The notes below the pieces were generated by a model. That model saw only the letters and a program-made list of their open reading frames with translations. It was not told the DNA's origin and ran no database searches. This document shows positions 42,006 to 51,008 of a stretch of DNA of 64,000 nt, piece by piece (the stretch's first letter is position 1; each line of letters starts with the position of its first letter). Source of the stretch: Abyssibacter profundi (GTDB lineage Bacteria; Pseudomonadota; Gammaproteobacteria; Nevskiales; OUC007); NCBI RefSeq assembly GCF_003151135.1, contig NZ_QEQK01000012.1:1-64000 (forward strand), given 5' to 3'. A program made the position numbers and the translations under genes.

Positions 42006-44225
42006 TCAGGGCCGGGCTGGCAGGGCACTCATCTGGGTGGGCGGCAGCGTCGCCTCGAACTCGCCAACGTGGTAGCGGTGGCACTGGGTGCAGTCGTCAC
42101 CGGCCCGATCAGGCTGGTGACATTCCAGGCACACGGCCTGCTCAAGCGGCTGGAAATTGCTCGCAAAGTCATGGGGGTTGAGCGTTTCGAAGCTTTCGGC
42201 GTAAGCCGCGTCCGGCGCCACCTCATGGCAGGTTCGGCAGCCGGCGTCACCCAGCAGGCTGAAATGCGCCGCATGATCGAACTCGGTGAACTGGCGCAGC
42301 TGGGCCGACACCTGCCGCGGCTGCCATTGCACTTGCCGCGGCGCCTCGGGGCCATCGCGTTCCACGCTGTGGCACTGCAGACACATGCCGGGCTGGCGCG
42401 GGTCCATCCAGTCACCGCCAGCCTGACCTGCAGCCAGGTCGGTCCAGGCACGCAGCACGGGGTCGGCATGACCTGCCGGGCGGTAGCGCAAGACGAAATC
42501 ATCCAGGTACCAGCCGCCCAGCGCCATGCGCTCTTCGGGACTCAGGCCGGGCTCGGATTCCGGCTCGGGCGTCGGCTCCGGCTCGGCGAAGGGATCGATA
42601 TCGTCACCCCCGGCAAACAGATCGCCGCCAAACAGGTCTTCGTCGGCGCCTGCATCGTCTGCAAACAGGTCGCCGAGCGACTCGTCATCATCCCCGCCAC
42701 CAAACAAGGCATCGAAGTCATCCAGCCCGTCGTCATCTGACGTGGCCTCGGGCGTATCGGCGGGCTCCGGGCGCAGTGCCGTGGTCGCTGGTGGCTCGCC
42801 GCCCTGATGGGCGGCGACCTCACTGGCCAAATCCGGGAACCACCGCTGCTGGGCGGCATCGATGAGCCCGATGGGTAGCAGACCCGATAGGCGGCGTTGC
42901 GCGGTGGTGTCCAGCGGCGCCTGTTGGCTGGCCTCGAGTCGTTCGATGAACTCGGCGCTACCGCGTTGCTGCAGGTCGTGAATCAGGTGTTTGAAGTGCC
43001 AGGCCAGCTCGGAGGCGGCATCACGCTGGGAGGCTGTCGCAGACTCCAGGTCCAGCAGATCGACGTCTTCGAGTCTTGCCTGCAGCTCAGCGTAGTTCGG
43101 AACAGCCGCCAGCAGCCATTGGTTCATCGGCGGCAGCTCTCCGTCGGCAAAGGCCGGCCACTGGCCGATCTGCTCGACCAGGGTCAGATCGAAACCAGGC
43201 ACGGCGAGTACCGCCAACCCGCGTGCCCCGGCCTGGGAATCACCCGCAATATCGCCCGCGTGGCAGTCGCCGCAGCTGGTGTCGAATGCGCGCACGCGCA
43301 TCGTGCGACCGTCTTCCGCGGGGACATGGCAACCCGAGCAACTGGCCGGTGCGGCCTCGGCCTCATCGGCAAAGTGCTTGCCCAGATGTGAGGCATGATC
43401 GAAGACGATGCGGGTTCGCCGGTCATAGGGATAATCACTGAACTCGGGGTGGCCGTCACCAAAATGCGGAAACCGCTGGCTGTGACAGACCTGGCATTGA
43501 CCGGCTTCGACAGCCGTTAGGTCAGCCGTCGCGCCCTGGTGTTCCTGATGACAGGCACCGCAGGCAATCGGGGCATCGGGCGTACCCCAGATTGCGCGGT
43601 TCAATTCCACAGACCAGGGGCCCAGGCGATCGCCAGGCTCGCCCACCGGCAGCGCCGTGAGTCCGTGGGGGGCCTGCGGTGTCTCGCCGAGGTCATGGCA
43701 ATTCAGACAGGCATGTTCACCGCCCACCGGCATATCGGCGCCGCCGTTCCACGCCGCCTGCAGCCAACCGCCAGCCTCATCGCCTGCCGTCGTGTGGCAA
43801 TCGCTGCAGGCCTGCACGGTCGAATGGGCCGCACTGAGGTGGCCGGGTTCAACCAGTTCGCCCGCCCACTGTCCGGCCAGACCCAGCAAGACCAGTCCCA
43901 ACGCTGCAACCGCTGTTGAGCGCACCAGGAGCTTGCGTCGGTACTTCCAGCTACGACGTGGTCGACACGGTGGCTCCTGCTGGCAGCACCGGCCATCCGC
44001 AGCCGGGCCGCCGGCACAGGGCCCACCTTGCAACGGCCCCCGCGTACAGCGCCACCGGTCACCATCACGCACGGGCTGACACTGAGGTCCGGCGCCGCAA
44101 TGGCCCCGGGCGTCCGGCCCAGCATGACAACAGCTGCCGTCTGCCTGACGCCCGCACACCCAATGTTGATTGGGGCGGTGGTAAGGACTGGCCGCGTAAT
44201 CGAAGGGCTGCAAGCGCTCAGTCAT
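42006..44225 (-). CDS. Membrane-anchored decaheme cytochrome c with cytoplasmic Cys-rich domain
   Basis: Protein of 739 aa. Residues 20-90 hold ten cysteines in a twofold repeat of form C-x2-GP-x-A-x-G-x-C-x(5-6)-C-x-P. A basic stretch (RRSWKYRRKLL) and a single helix (about 101-119) follow, so the Cys-rich part should face the cytoplasm. The periplasmic part has CXXCH sites at C140, 173, 222, 244, 296 and 318, a long segment without hemes, an acidic Gly/Asp/Phe-rich linker (about 495-560), and CXXCH at C615, 663, 699 and 712. That gives ten c-type hemes. It is last in the seven-gene operon, 2 nt after the cytochrome b-like gene. It could carry electrons across or along the membrane. Confidence 0.85.
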   Translation of the reverse strand: MTERLQPFDYAASPYHRPNQHWVCGRQADGSCCHAGPDARGHCGAGPQCQPVRDGDRWRCTRGPLQGGPCAGGPAADGRCCQQEPPCRPRRSWKYRRKLLVRSTAVAALGLVLLGLAGQWAGELVEPGHLSAAHSTVQACSDCHTTAGDEAGGWLQAAWNGGADMPVGGEHACLNCHDLGETPQAPHGLTALPVGEPGDRLGPWSVELNRAIWGTPDAPIACGACHQEHQGATADLTAVEAGQCQVCHSQRFPHFGDGHPEFSDYPYDRRTRIVFDHASHLGKHFADEAEAAPASCSGCHVPAEDGRTMRVRAFDTSCGDCHAGDIAGDSQAGARGLAVLAVPGFDLTLVEQIGQWPAFADGELPPMNQWLLAAVPNYAELQARLEDVDLLDLESATASQRDAASELAWHFKHLIHDLQQRGSAEFIERLEASQQAPLDTTAQRRLSGLLPIGLIDAAQQRWFPDLASEVAAHQGGEPPATTALRPEPADTPEATSDDDGLDDFDALFGGGDDDESLGDLFADDAGADEDLFGGDLFAGGDDIDPFAEPEPTPEPESEPGLSPEERMALGGWYLDDFVLRYRPAGHADPVLRAWTDLAAGQAGGDWMDPRQPGMCLQCHSVERDGPEAPRQVQWQPRQVSAQLRQFTEFDHAAHFSLLGDAGCRTCHEVAPDAAYAESFETLNPHDFASNFQPLEQAVCLECHQPDRAGDDCTQCHRYHVGEFEATLPPTQMSALPARP

Positions 44226-44227
44226 GC

Positions 44228-45043
44228 CTACAGGCCTCCAAAGGCATGGGCCGAGATGAGGTGCACCACGGCCAGCACTAGCATCGCTGCAGTCAGCGGG
44301 ACATGGACAAAAAGCCAGCCCTTGAGCAAGCCCTGAACCGTGTAATGCATATCCAGATCCGACTTCTGCCTGCACAAGGCCGCCAGCTCTCTGGCAAAAG
44401 GCTTTTCGGCTTCGGAGAGGTAGCGTTCCAGCGCGATGAGCCGGCCATGATGTCGTGTTACATGATCACCGTGACCCAGCGAGCGCCAGCGCCACCGCGG
44501 CGCCGTGAACAGCCCCGCCAGATGCTGGCGATAGTGTTCGCCCAGCAGCGTTGAATCGGTCTCGCTGGCCGCCTGCACGACCAGGGCCTCAGCCCGTTTG
44601 CGCAGCGTGGCGGCATGTTGCGGAATGCGCTCGAAGATCAGTTCCTCATCGGTCTGGTTCAGTCGGCGCGGCAAGCTGCGCGACCAGTACAGCCCCAGCA
44701 AGCCGCTACCCGCCGTGAGTACGAACAGCCACCACAGCAGCCACTCCAGCACGGCGTCCGGCCAAGACAGACCGGTATGCGCCGCAAAGATCACGATGGC
44801 CAGCGCGCCCGTATAGGCGTGCAACTGCAGCCAGACAGCAGCCCGACCGATGGGCAGCATGCTCAGCCGCTTGCGCTGGCTGTACAACGACAACAGCAGG
44901 ATGGCGATGAACAGCAGCCACCCCGTCCAGAGGTCCGCGGCTAGCAGGCCGGCATCCAGGGCCAGGAACAACAGCCAGCCCAGACCGGCCACGATCGCCC
45001 ACGCCAGCAGATTCCGGCGCCGCCGCAGCGCAAATGGGGTCAT
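44228..45043 (-). CDS. Di-heme b-type membrane cytochrome
   Basis: Protein of 271 aa with five likely helices (about 13-29, 39-55, 70-90, 99-119, 243-266). Helix 3 carries His75 and His89 and helix 5 His247 and His261, each pair 14 residues apart. This is the geometry used by cytochrome b to hold two stacked hemes between helices. A soluble, charged segment of about 120 aa sits between helices 4 and 5. It is probably the membrane electron carrier between the cytoplasmic Fe-S protein and the periplasmic hemes. The start overlaps the preceding stop by 4 nt (ATGA). An in-frame ATG at 45055 is an alternative. Confidence 0.75.
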   Translation of the reverse strand: MTPFALRRRRNLLAWAIVAGLGWLLFLALDAGLLAADLWTGWLLFIAILLLSLYSQRKRLSMLPIGRAAVWLQLHAYTGALAIVIFAAHTGLSWPDAVLEWLLWWLFVLTAGSGLLGLYWSRSLPRRLNQTDEELIFERIPQHAATLRKRAEALVVQAASETDSTLLGEHYRQHLAGLFTAPRWRWRSLGHGDHVTRHHGRLIALERYLSEAEKPFARELAALCRQKSDLDMHYTVQGLLKGWLFVHVPLTAAMLVLAVVHLISAHAFGGL

Positions 45044-47214
45044 CGATGCAGCCATTCGATCAGGTTAGGCAGATCCCGCATGTCCACACGTTCCAGCGCA
45101 TCGTGCGGACAGGCCCGCTGGCAGGCCGGTCCGCCAGGCTGGTCGATGCAGAGGTCGCACTTGGTGGCTTTCTGGACTGGCGCGCCAGTGGCGTCGTTGT
45201 GGACGAAGTCCCCGGACTGATTACGCACCTCGACCATGCGGATGTTGTTGTACGGACAGGAGTTTGCGCAGGTGGCGCAGCCGATGCAGGTGTCGTCGTT
45301 GATCACGACCTGCCCCTCTTCCGAGGCGCGATGAATCGCCCCGGTCGGGCAGCCAATCATGCAGACCGGGTCGGCGCAGTGCATGCAGGCATTGGCAATC
45401 ATCAGTCCATCGTGACGCGGCCCGTGACGGTTGAAGCGGGGGTTGTTCTGATGCCCGACGGCGCAGGCCTCGGTACATGCATCGCAACGCACGCAGCGAT
45501 CCAGATTGATCAGCATGGCGGCGCGCCCGTTGATCAGGTGCCGATCCACCAGCATCTCGACCAAGGCCTCATCGTCCTGCGCGCTCTGCACATCCAGGGG
45601 ACGCAGGGCCTCGTCGATTCCGGCAGACGCGCCGAGCACATCGGCCTGCTCCTGGCGCAGGGCATCCAGCTGCGCCGCGCTCAAGCCTGGTAGCACATGC
45701 TCTTCGATCACCTGGGTGGGCACACGCAACACGTCTGCATAGCCCACGGCCCGCAGGGTGTGATGGTGTGTTCTGGGCTGTCCGTTGTCGTCGGCCAGCA
45801 ACGCGTCCAACCCAAACACGGCACCGCGGCCCAGGTAGTTGATCGTCTGCTGTCCGTGATGCAGGGGCCGCGTGACCCGAGCGAACCCGGAGCGAATCAG
45901 CAACAGGCCATCGGGATAGTCCCCGGCGCGCACGATCTCGGGCTCGGCCTTCATGCGCGCCGCATCGGGTTGCTCGGCCATGCGCTGGTAACTGGTGTGC
46001 CAGTCGAATTCGCCGTAGCTCTCGAACAGGGTTTGACTTGCGATGTCGTTCATCGCTGCGTCGTCCAAATGCGCAAATAGCGGCGTGGCGCGTAGATGCG
46101 TAATCAGACTGTTCTTGCGATACAAATCTTCGACATGCCGACGAAACGCCTCATCCCGCTTGCGTAGATCCCGCAGGCCCTGCCAGCGAATTTCCAGCAG
46201 GATGGCGTCGTCTTCAGCAAACACGGTCGCGGTGCGCTGCGTCCGCCCCAGGGCGGCGATCTCGCCAAACACTTCGCCACTGGCCAACACCGCCGACTGG
46301 GTGTGATCGAGTACCGCAGGAATGTCCTGCACAAAGGTGTGGGGCGCCGCTGCACCCGCCCGTTCTTCGACCACGGTGGCACTCCACGACGCGCTGCCGT
46401 CATCGGCGCTGAGCAACCGGGTGCTCAACATGGACTGCTCATCAACCTCGCCCTCACCGATGAACCGCAGATCGCAGGTCCCCAGGCGAAGTGTGGCCTG
46501 CCCCGCCAGCACCTGACGCTCGATGCGCACGCCGTCGATGAAGGTGCCGTTGGAGCTCCCCAGATCAACCAGCTCCCAACCCAGTTCGGTCGGCACCAGT
46601 CGGGCATGGCGAGCCGACACGGCGGCGTCGCTGAGCACGACGTCATTCTCGGCATCTCGACCAATACTCAGGCCGCTTTCCGGAACTGCATCGAGCAAGA
46701 TTTCACGTTCGGATTCGCTCGACGACCCGGTCATGACCAGGCGCGCCGCTGACGGCGTCGACGCAGGCGCCTCGGGCACGTAGCGCGACACATCGCGAAC
46801 CTCAGGCTGGCGTGGATTCCGCCATAGCTGCGCCACCGCCTGCATCCAGTTCTTACGTTGCGGCTCCGCCCGACCCAGCGTGGCTTCGGGCAGACCTGGC
46901 GGCAGGATGACCCGCACCCGCCCCTGCACAATCAAGAAGGCCGAATTTCCGTAGTCCCCGGCGCGGACAATGATCTCTCCGCGCGTGACCCGTCGCAGCC
47001 GAGTGTCGTTGCGGACGATGCTCTCCAGCGTCACCGGTGGCCGGAATCGCGACGGGTCCATCTGGGCGAACGGCGGCATCGAGAGTATGCGCGCCACATC
47101 GCGCTCGCTCATGGCGTCACCGAACGGCTGTGACCAGCGCTGCGGTGGCGGAATGCTGGACGGCGCCGCCGAGGTGGCGGCTCGCAGATCTCGGGTCAGG
47201 ATGGACTCGGCCAT
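45040..47214 (-). CDS. Cyclic-nucleotide-binding/FHA/4Fe-4S ferredoxin fusion protein
   Basis: Protein of 724 aa with no signal peptide. Residues 68-106 are the first half of a cyclic-nucleotide-binding fold (RGEIIVRAGDYGNSAFLIVQG); 157-255 form an FHA domain (IGRDAENDVVL, SARHARL, DLGSSNGTFIDG); 310-365 supply the missing second half (GEVFGEIAALGRTQRTATV). A second cNMP-like domain covers about 373-510 but lacks the usual Gly-Glu/Arg signature. Residues 566-705 are a DmsB/NrfC-type ferredoxin with four cysteine groups (CVRCDACTEAC; CMHCADPVCMIGC; CIGCATCANSC; CDLC...CQRAC), enough for four 4Fe-4S clusters. It is likely a cytoplasmic electron carrier controlled by a cyclic nucleotide and a phospho-protein. 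Confidence 0.85.
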   Translation of the reverse strand: MAESILTRDLRAATSAAPSSIPPPQRWSQPFGDAMSERDVARILSMPPFAQMDPSRFRPPVTLESIVRNDTRLRRVTRGEIIVRAGDYGNSAFLIVQGRVRVILPPGLPEATLGRAEPQRKNWMQAVAQLWRNPRQPEVRDVSRYVPEAPASTPSAARLVMTGSSSESEREILLDAVPESGLSIGRDAENDVVLSDAAVSARHARLVPTELGWELVDLGSSNGTFIDGVRIERQVLAGQATLRLGTCDLRFIGEGEVDEQSMLSTRLLSADDGSASWSATVVEERAGAAAPHTFVQDIPAVLDHTQSAVLASGEVFGEIAALGRTQRTATVFAEDDAILLEIRWQGLRDLRKRDEAFRRHVEDLYRKNSLITHLRATPLFAHLDDAAMNDIASQTLFESYGEFDWHTSYQRMAEQPDAARMKAEPEIVRAGDYPDGLLLIRSGFARVTRPLHHGQQTINYLGRGAVFGLDALLADDNGQPRTHHHTLRAVGYADVLRVPTQVIEEHVLPGLSAAQLDALRQEQADVLGASAGIDEALRPLDVQSAQDDEALVEMLVDRHLINGRAAMLINLDRCVRCDACTEACAVGHQNNPRFNRHGPRHDGLMIANACMHCADPVCMIGCPTGAIHRASEEGQVVINDDTCIGCATCANSCPYNNIRMVEVRNQSGDFVHNDATGAPVQKATKCDLCIDQPGGPACQRACPHDALERVDMRDLPNLIEWLHR

Positions 47215-47226
47215 GACGTCGTCCGA

Positions 47227-48243
47227 TTAAGGCGCGTAGACCTTGCCCTTGTAGGCACCGGCCGCGGGCAACAAGCCATCCAATGCGGCCAGCTCGCTGC
47301 CGTCATAACCGTTGGCGATGGCTTTGGCCTGCTCGGCCACCCGGTCAGCGGCGGCGGTCAGGGCGGCCTCGTTGTTGAGCGACACCTTGGCCGACCCGGC
47401 AATCTTCAGCAGGGCGGCCACTTCGGGAATCGCGACACCGGCGTCCGAGATGGCCTTGATGCGCAGCGCCGACCGCTTGGCGCGCTTCGCCATCTCGACC
47501 GCATATTTGGCTTTTGCCGTCGCCTTGGCGACTCCGCGCAGGGCGTACTCCAGGTCCAGCGCTTGGCCCACCAGGAACATCAGCCGCTTACGATTCTGGC
47601 TCGCTTCCGCATTGCTGCCGGCGTCGTTGTACCAGACGTTGTGGCGCACTTCGCCCTGGCTCCAGGCCACCAGTTCGAAGTTGCTGCCAGCCGGGTGACC
47701 ACCGGTATTGACCAGGTCTTCCTTGGGCACGGTATGGCACTGGTAGCAGTTCTCGGCCAAGGCGTAGAGATCGCCCGGTCGAATCATGCCCGCGGCTTCG
47801 GACTGGGTCCAACGCGCCTTGCGATGTGCCTCGGATTCGTTTTCGGCCGTTGCATCCTTGCCACCGAAGTCGCTGTGCACTTCGATCCAGTCCTTGCCGG
47901 CCCCATGGCAGGACTCGCAGGTAATGCCGCCGATGGTTTCGGGCTTGCCTTCATCCAGCTTGGACGTGAAATGGCAGGACACACACTCGCCCTCGGCCTT
48001 GATGCGCTTAATGCCCATCTTGTCGGCAATGCTGCGTGCCTCGTCGGTTCGCGGCATGTTCTTGAACGTGGAGAAGTGATGCGTATCGCGCCAGGCGGCG
48101 ATCGAGGCCTCGTGGCAGTCACCGCATGCCGTCGGCCCGACGACCTTGGCCGGGTCTAGCCGCAGCTCTTGCGCCGTAGCGGTGGAGGCCCCAAGCACGG
48201 TGGCTGCGACCAGGGTGAATGCGGCAAGAATGTGGCGTGTCAT
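47227..48243 (-). CDS. Tetraheme cytochrome c, c554-type
   Basis: Protein of 338 aa. A signal peptide (FTLVAATVLGASTATAQ) precedes four CXXCH sites: C40 (CGDCH), C87 (CVSCH), C109 (CESCH) and C166 (CYQCH). The spacing and the HHFSTFKNMP and CHGAGKDWIEVHSD segments resemble the cytochrome c554 family, periplasmic electron carriers first known from hydroxylamine oxidation. No hydroxylamine oxidoreductase gene is in the window, so ammonia oxidation is not implied. The C-terminal third is Ala/Lys-rich and helical. It lies 12 nt upstream of the Fe-S fusion gene in the same operon. Confidence 0.88.
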   Translation of the reverse strand: MTRHILAAFTLVAATVLGASTATAQELRLDPAKVVGPTACGDCHEASIAAWRDTHHFSTFKNMPRTDEARSIADKMGIKRIKAEGECVSCHFTSKLDEGKPETIGGITCESCHGAGKDWIEVHSDFGGKDATAENESEAHRKARWTQSEAAGMIRPGDLYALAENCYQCHTVPKEDLVNTGGHPAGSNFELVAWSQGEVRHNVWYNDAGSNAEASQNRKRLMFLVGQALDLEYALRGVAKATAKAKYAVEMAKRAKRSALRIKAISDAGVAIPEVAALLKIAGSAKVSLNNEAALTAAADRVAEQAKAIANGYDGSELAALDGLLPAAGAYKGKVYAP

Positions 48244-48288
48244 GGTGCAGGCCTCCAATGGCGGTCAATCGGTCTTCGGAAAAATGAA

Positions 48289-49560
48289 TCAGGCATCCAG
48301 CACGAGGTTGGACGTGGGTCGGGCAATACAGGGCAGACAAGAACCGGCCTCTGGCTCCGCTGAGGGTGGGCTGGCGTAGTCGACCTCACCTGAGCGAACG
48401 GCGGTGACGCAGGTCCCGCAGTTGCCCGCCCGGCAGCCGGAGTCGATGACGACATCGTTGTCCTCGGCCAGCTCCAGCAGGGTTTCAGCGCCACTCCAGT
48501 TCACGGTCTTGCCGGAGTGGGCGAATTCGACGGTCACCGCCGGCACGTCGCTGGCAGGCTTGGATTCTGTCTTCTTGATGGAAGCAGGTCCGAAGGCTTC
48601 CATGCGGATGTCCGCCTTGGGCACGCCCCAGTCAGCCAGGTCCTGTGTCACAGCGGCCATCATCGGCGGCGGACCGCAGATGTAGAACACATAGTTGTTC
48701 GACGGCAGCATCTGCTTGAACAAATCGACGCCCACCCAGCCGTGGTGGTGGTAGGTCTCGCCCAGCACATCGCCTTCGGTCGGCTCGCTGTAGCAAAGAC
48801 AAACCCGCAGGTTGTCGTGGGCGGCTTCCAGCGCCTTGAGATCATCCTGGTAGATCTGATCGGCACCGAACCGTGCACCACTGAAGAACCAGATCTCCTG
48901 ATCATAGCCAGCCGCACACGCGGCCTTGAGCATGCTGAACACCGGCGTGATGCCGACACCGCCGCCAATCAACACCACCGGTCTACGTTCTTCCAAATCC
49001 AGGAAGAAATCTCCAGCCGGTGCTTTTACATCCAGAATTTCACCTTCGCTGACTTCCCGATGGAGGAAGTTGGACGAGAGCCCGGGCGGAGCGTCGGGCG
49101 CCTTCGGCGGCGGATCCAGACGTTTAACCGAAATCCGGTAGTGCCCGGTTTCGCTGGGGCTGTCCGACAAGGAGTAGCAACGAACCAGTGGCTTGGCCCG
49201 ATCCGGCAGCTTGAGCTGAAAGGTCAGAAACTGCCCGGGCTTGAACGGCGGCAAGGCCTTGCCGTCATGCGGTATGAGATAAAACGAGGTGACCGAATCA
49301 CTCTCGGGCACCTTGCGCTCGATACGAAATTTACGTGTACCGCTCCACCCTGCGTCGACAGCACGAACAGCCGAGCGGTGACGCACGGCGGCGGTGGCCA
49401 GTTCCAGATCTAACTGTTGCAGCCGCTGATCGTGGTAGCGACGCGCCATGGCCGCATCGCTCCGGGCACGCAGCAGCACCGTGGCCAGGTGGAGCAGCGC
49501 CCCGATCACCAGGACGGCGCCCAGCAGTTGCACGGTCATCGGAGCCACGAGCCAGTCCAT
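48289..49560 (-). CDS. Membrane-anchored FAD/2Fe-2S oxidoreductase (NqrF/Hcr-like)
   Basis: Protein of 423 aa. A helix at about 8-30 anchors it. A ferredoxin-reductase FAD domain has RCYSLSDSPSE near 127-137. The NAD(P)-binding domain has IGGGVGITPVFSML near 198 and YICGPPPMM near 293. The C-terminal plant-type 2Fe-2S domain has ligands C376, C381, C384 and C408 or C411 (CRAGNCGTC...CLPC). The domain order matches hybrid-cluster-protein reductases and NqrF. It would take electrons from NADH or NADPH in the cytoplasm and pass them to the 4Fe-4S protein or the membrane cytochrome. Its start overlaps the barrel gene stop by one base. Confidence 0.9.
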   Translation of the reverse strand: MDWLVAPMTVQLLGAVLVIGALLHLATVLLRARSDAAMARRYHDQRLQQLDLELATAAVRHRSAVRAVDAGWSGTRKFRIERKVPESDSVTSFYLIPHDGKALPPFKPGQFLTFQLKLPDRAKPLVRCYSLSDSPSETGHYRISVKRLDPPPKAPDAPPGLSSNFLHREVSEGEILDVKAPAGDFFLDLEERRPVVLIGGGVGITPVFSMLKAACAAGYDQEIWFFSGARFGADQIYQDDLKALEAAHDNLRVCLCYSEPTEGDVLGETYHHHGWVGVDLFKQMLPSNNYVFYICGPPPMMAAVTQDLADWGVPKADIRMEAFGPASIKKTESKPASDVPAVTVEFAHSGKTVNWSGAETLLELAEDNDVVIDSGCRAGNCGTCVTAVRSGEVDYASPPSAEPEAGSCLPCIARPTSNLVLDA

Positions 49561-51008
49561 TAGAGCTTCACCACGAGTTCGGCACGTAGGCCTTGTTGAT
49601 CCGGCCCGGTGTCCGCAGCCCCGAGGAACCCGCCGAACTGAAGCAGAACCCGTCGACCCACGGCCTGCTGCAGGCGGAAGGAAATCGCGCTGGCGTCGTT
49701 GTCCGACACCGTGTGCTGACCGCGGCGCCCGGTCTCAACAATGAGCTGTGTGCGATTGCGGTTCCAGAACATCTGGTAACCCAGGGCCACCCCCCAGGCA
49801 TCGTCCGTACGATTACCCAGCGGGGCCGGGAATGCGCCGATCCCTCGTGCAGCAAAGGTGATGCCTGTTCGGCCCAGTGGCCCGCCGGCCAGGGGGTCGC
49901 GGGCCGCGGAGGAAAAGTTGTCCTGACCGTAGAAGGCGTTGGCGTACAGCAGGTTGTGCGTGTGATATGGCGTGATCGACCACTCCGTGAAGAACAACTG
50001 GCCATCATCGGACGAAGCCAACCCAGTTCCGTCACTGCCGATATCGTTGGAGAACAGGAAGCGGAACGTGGTGTTCACTAGACCCAGACGCTGTACCGCG
50101 CTGATGCCGCCGGCGATCAGGTCGCCACGGCCCTGGCTGCCATCGACCAATGCCAAGTCCAGATCCACAGTCGTGGAAAATTGGTTGCCAAACACCGTGT
50201 CCCACTGCGTGAACAAGGCGTAGAGCCGGGCACCGTCGTCCGGTGCGTTGTCGTCACGATCGATCTCGTCCCAGGCGTACAGCACCGTGACACGCAGGTT
50301 GTTCAGCCAATCCATGCTCGGAAAGCGTAGATTGTTTCGGGTCAGGCCAATGGCATCCAGGCGATCATTGATCAGAAACCCGTCCTGGAAGGTGATCTGC
50401 TGGCGGCCGACGGAAAACCCGATGTCCAGGTCGTGTCGGTCCGTGGGATCCAGCGCGGGAAACAGTTCACCGAAATCCCCTTCAAAGAACAGGGTGGTGA
50501 TGTCGGCGTTCGTGTGATCTTCGAAGGGGTCCTGGCGATCCGGGTCGTACTGCCAGCCGGTGAACTGCGCGCCATCATTCAACGGCCGGATGCCGATGAG
50601 TACTCGCTCGCTACCGGAGAGTTGCAGGTTGCCGAACAGGTCCAGCCGGCTGACCAATTCGCTGCGTCCGGTGCCGAGATCGTTATCAAAGCTCTGCAGG
50701 GCCGAGCGGAACGTGCCATAGACCCAGAACTGAGGCTGCCATACCGCCCCACCCGGCAGGAGCACGCCGTGGGGAATATTGCCAGGCCCGAGAAACTTAC
50801 CGCCCAGCTCCACGATCGGCGGCGTCAGTTTGGGCAGCTCGTCATCGCCCAGATAAGGACCGGGCTCGTCGGAGAAACGGCTGGCGTCGCCGGCCGCCCC
50901 TGCCACGCCGCTGCCGGCGAGCATCAACCCCACAGCGACAGCTCGACAGAGCGCCCAACCGCTGCGCCCCAAACGACCTTGCTGCGTCAATCTGTGCAAC
51001 GGCTGCAT
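49560..51008 (-). CDS. Outer-membrane beta-barrel protein of the cytochrome operon
   Basis: Protein of 482 aa. The signal peptide ends GSGVAGAAG. The rest is alternating amphipathic strands (LVSRLDLFGNLQLSGSERVLIGIRPL, LDIGFSVGRQQITFQDGFLINDR, FSTTVDLDLALVD) with Asp-rich turns. It looks like an alginate-export-type or porin barrel of about 16-18 strands and ends in ...RAELVVKL. Its start and stop each share one base with the neighbouring genes (TAATG). Its place beside multiheme cytochromes suggests a substrate pore or a cytochrome conduit like MtrB, but no MtrB-specific motif is seen. Confidence 0.75.
   Translation of the reverse strand: MQPLHRLTQQGRLGRSGWALCRAVAVGLMLAGSGVAGAAGDASRFSDEPGPYLGDDELPKLTPPIVELGGKFLGPGNIPHGVLLPGGAVWQPQFWVYGTFRSALQSFDNDLGTGRSELVSRLDLFGNLQLSGSERVLIGIRPLNDGAQFTGWQYDPDRQDPFEDHTNADITTLFFEGDFGELFPALDPTDRHDLDIGFSVGRQQITFQDGFLINDRLDAIGLTRNNLRFPSMDWLNNLRVTVLYAWDEIDRDDNAPDDGARLYALFTQWDTVFGNQFSTTVDLDLALVDGSQGRGDLIAGGISAVQRLGLVNTTFRFLFSNDIGSDGTGLASSDDGQLFFTEWSITPYHTHNLLYANAFYGQDNFSSAARDPLAGGPLGRTGITFAARGIGAFPAPLGNRTDDAWGVALGYQMFWNRNRTQLIVETGRRGQHTVSDNDASAISFRLQQAVGRRVLLQFGGFLGAADTGPDQQGLRAELVVKL

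Noticed and set aside
49560-51008. Calling the barrel MtrB and the operon an Mtr system.
   Set aside because: The protein has no N-terminal CXXC motif as in MtrB and the cytochromes are not MtrA/MtrC-like; general porin features are all that can be seen.
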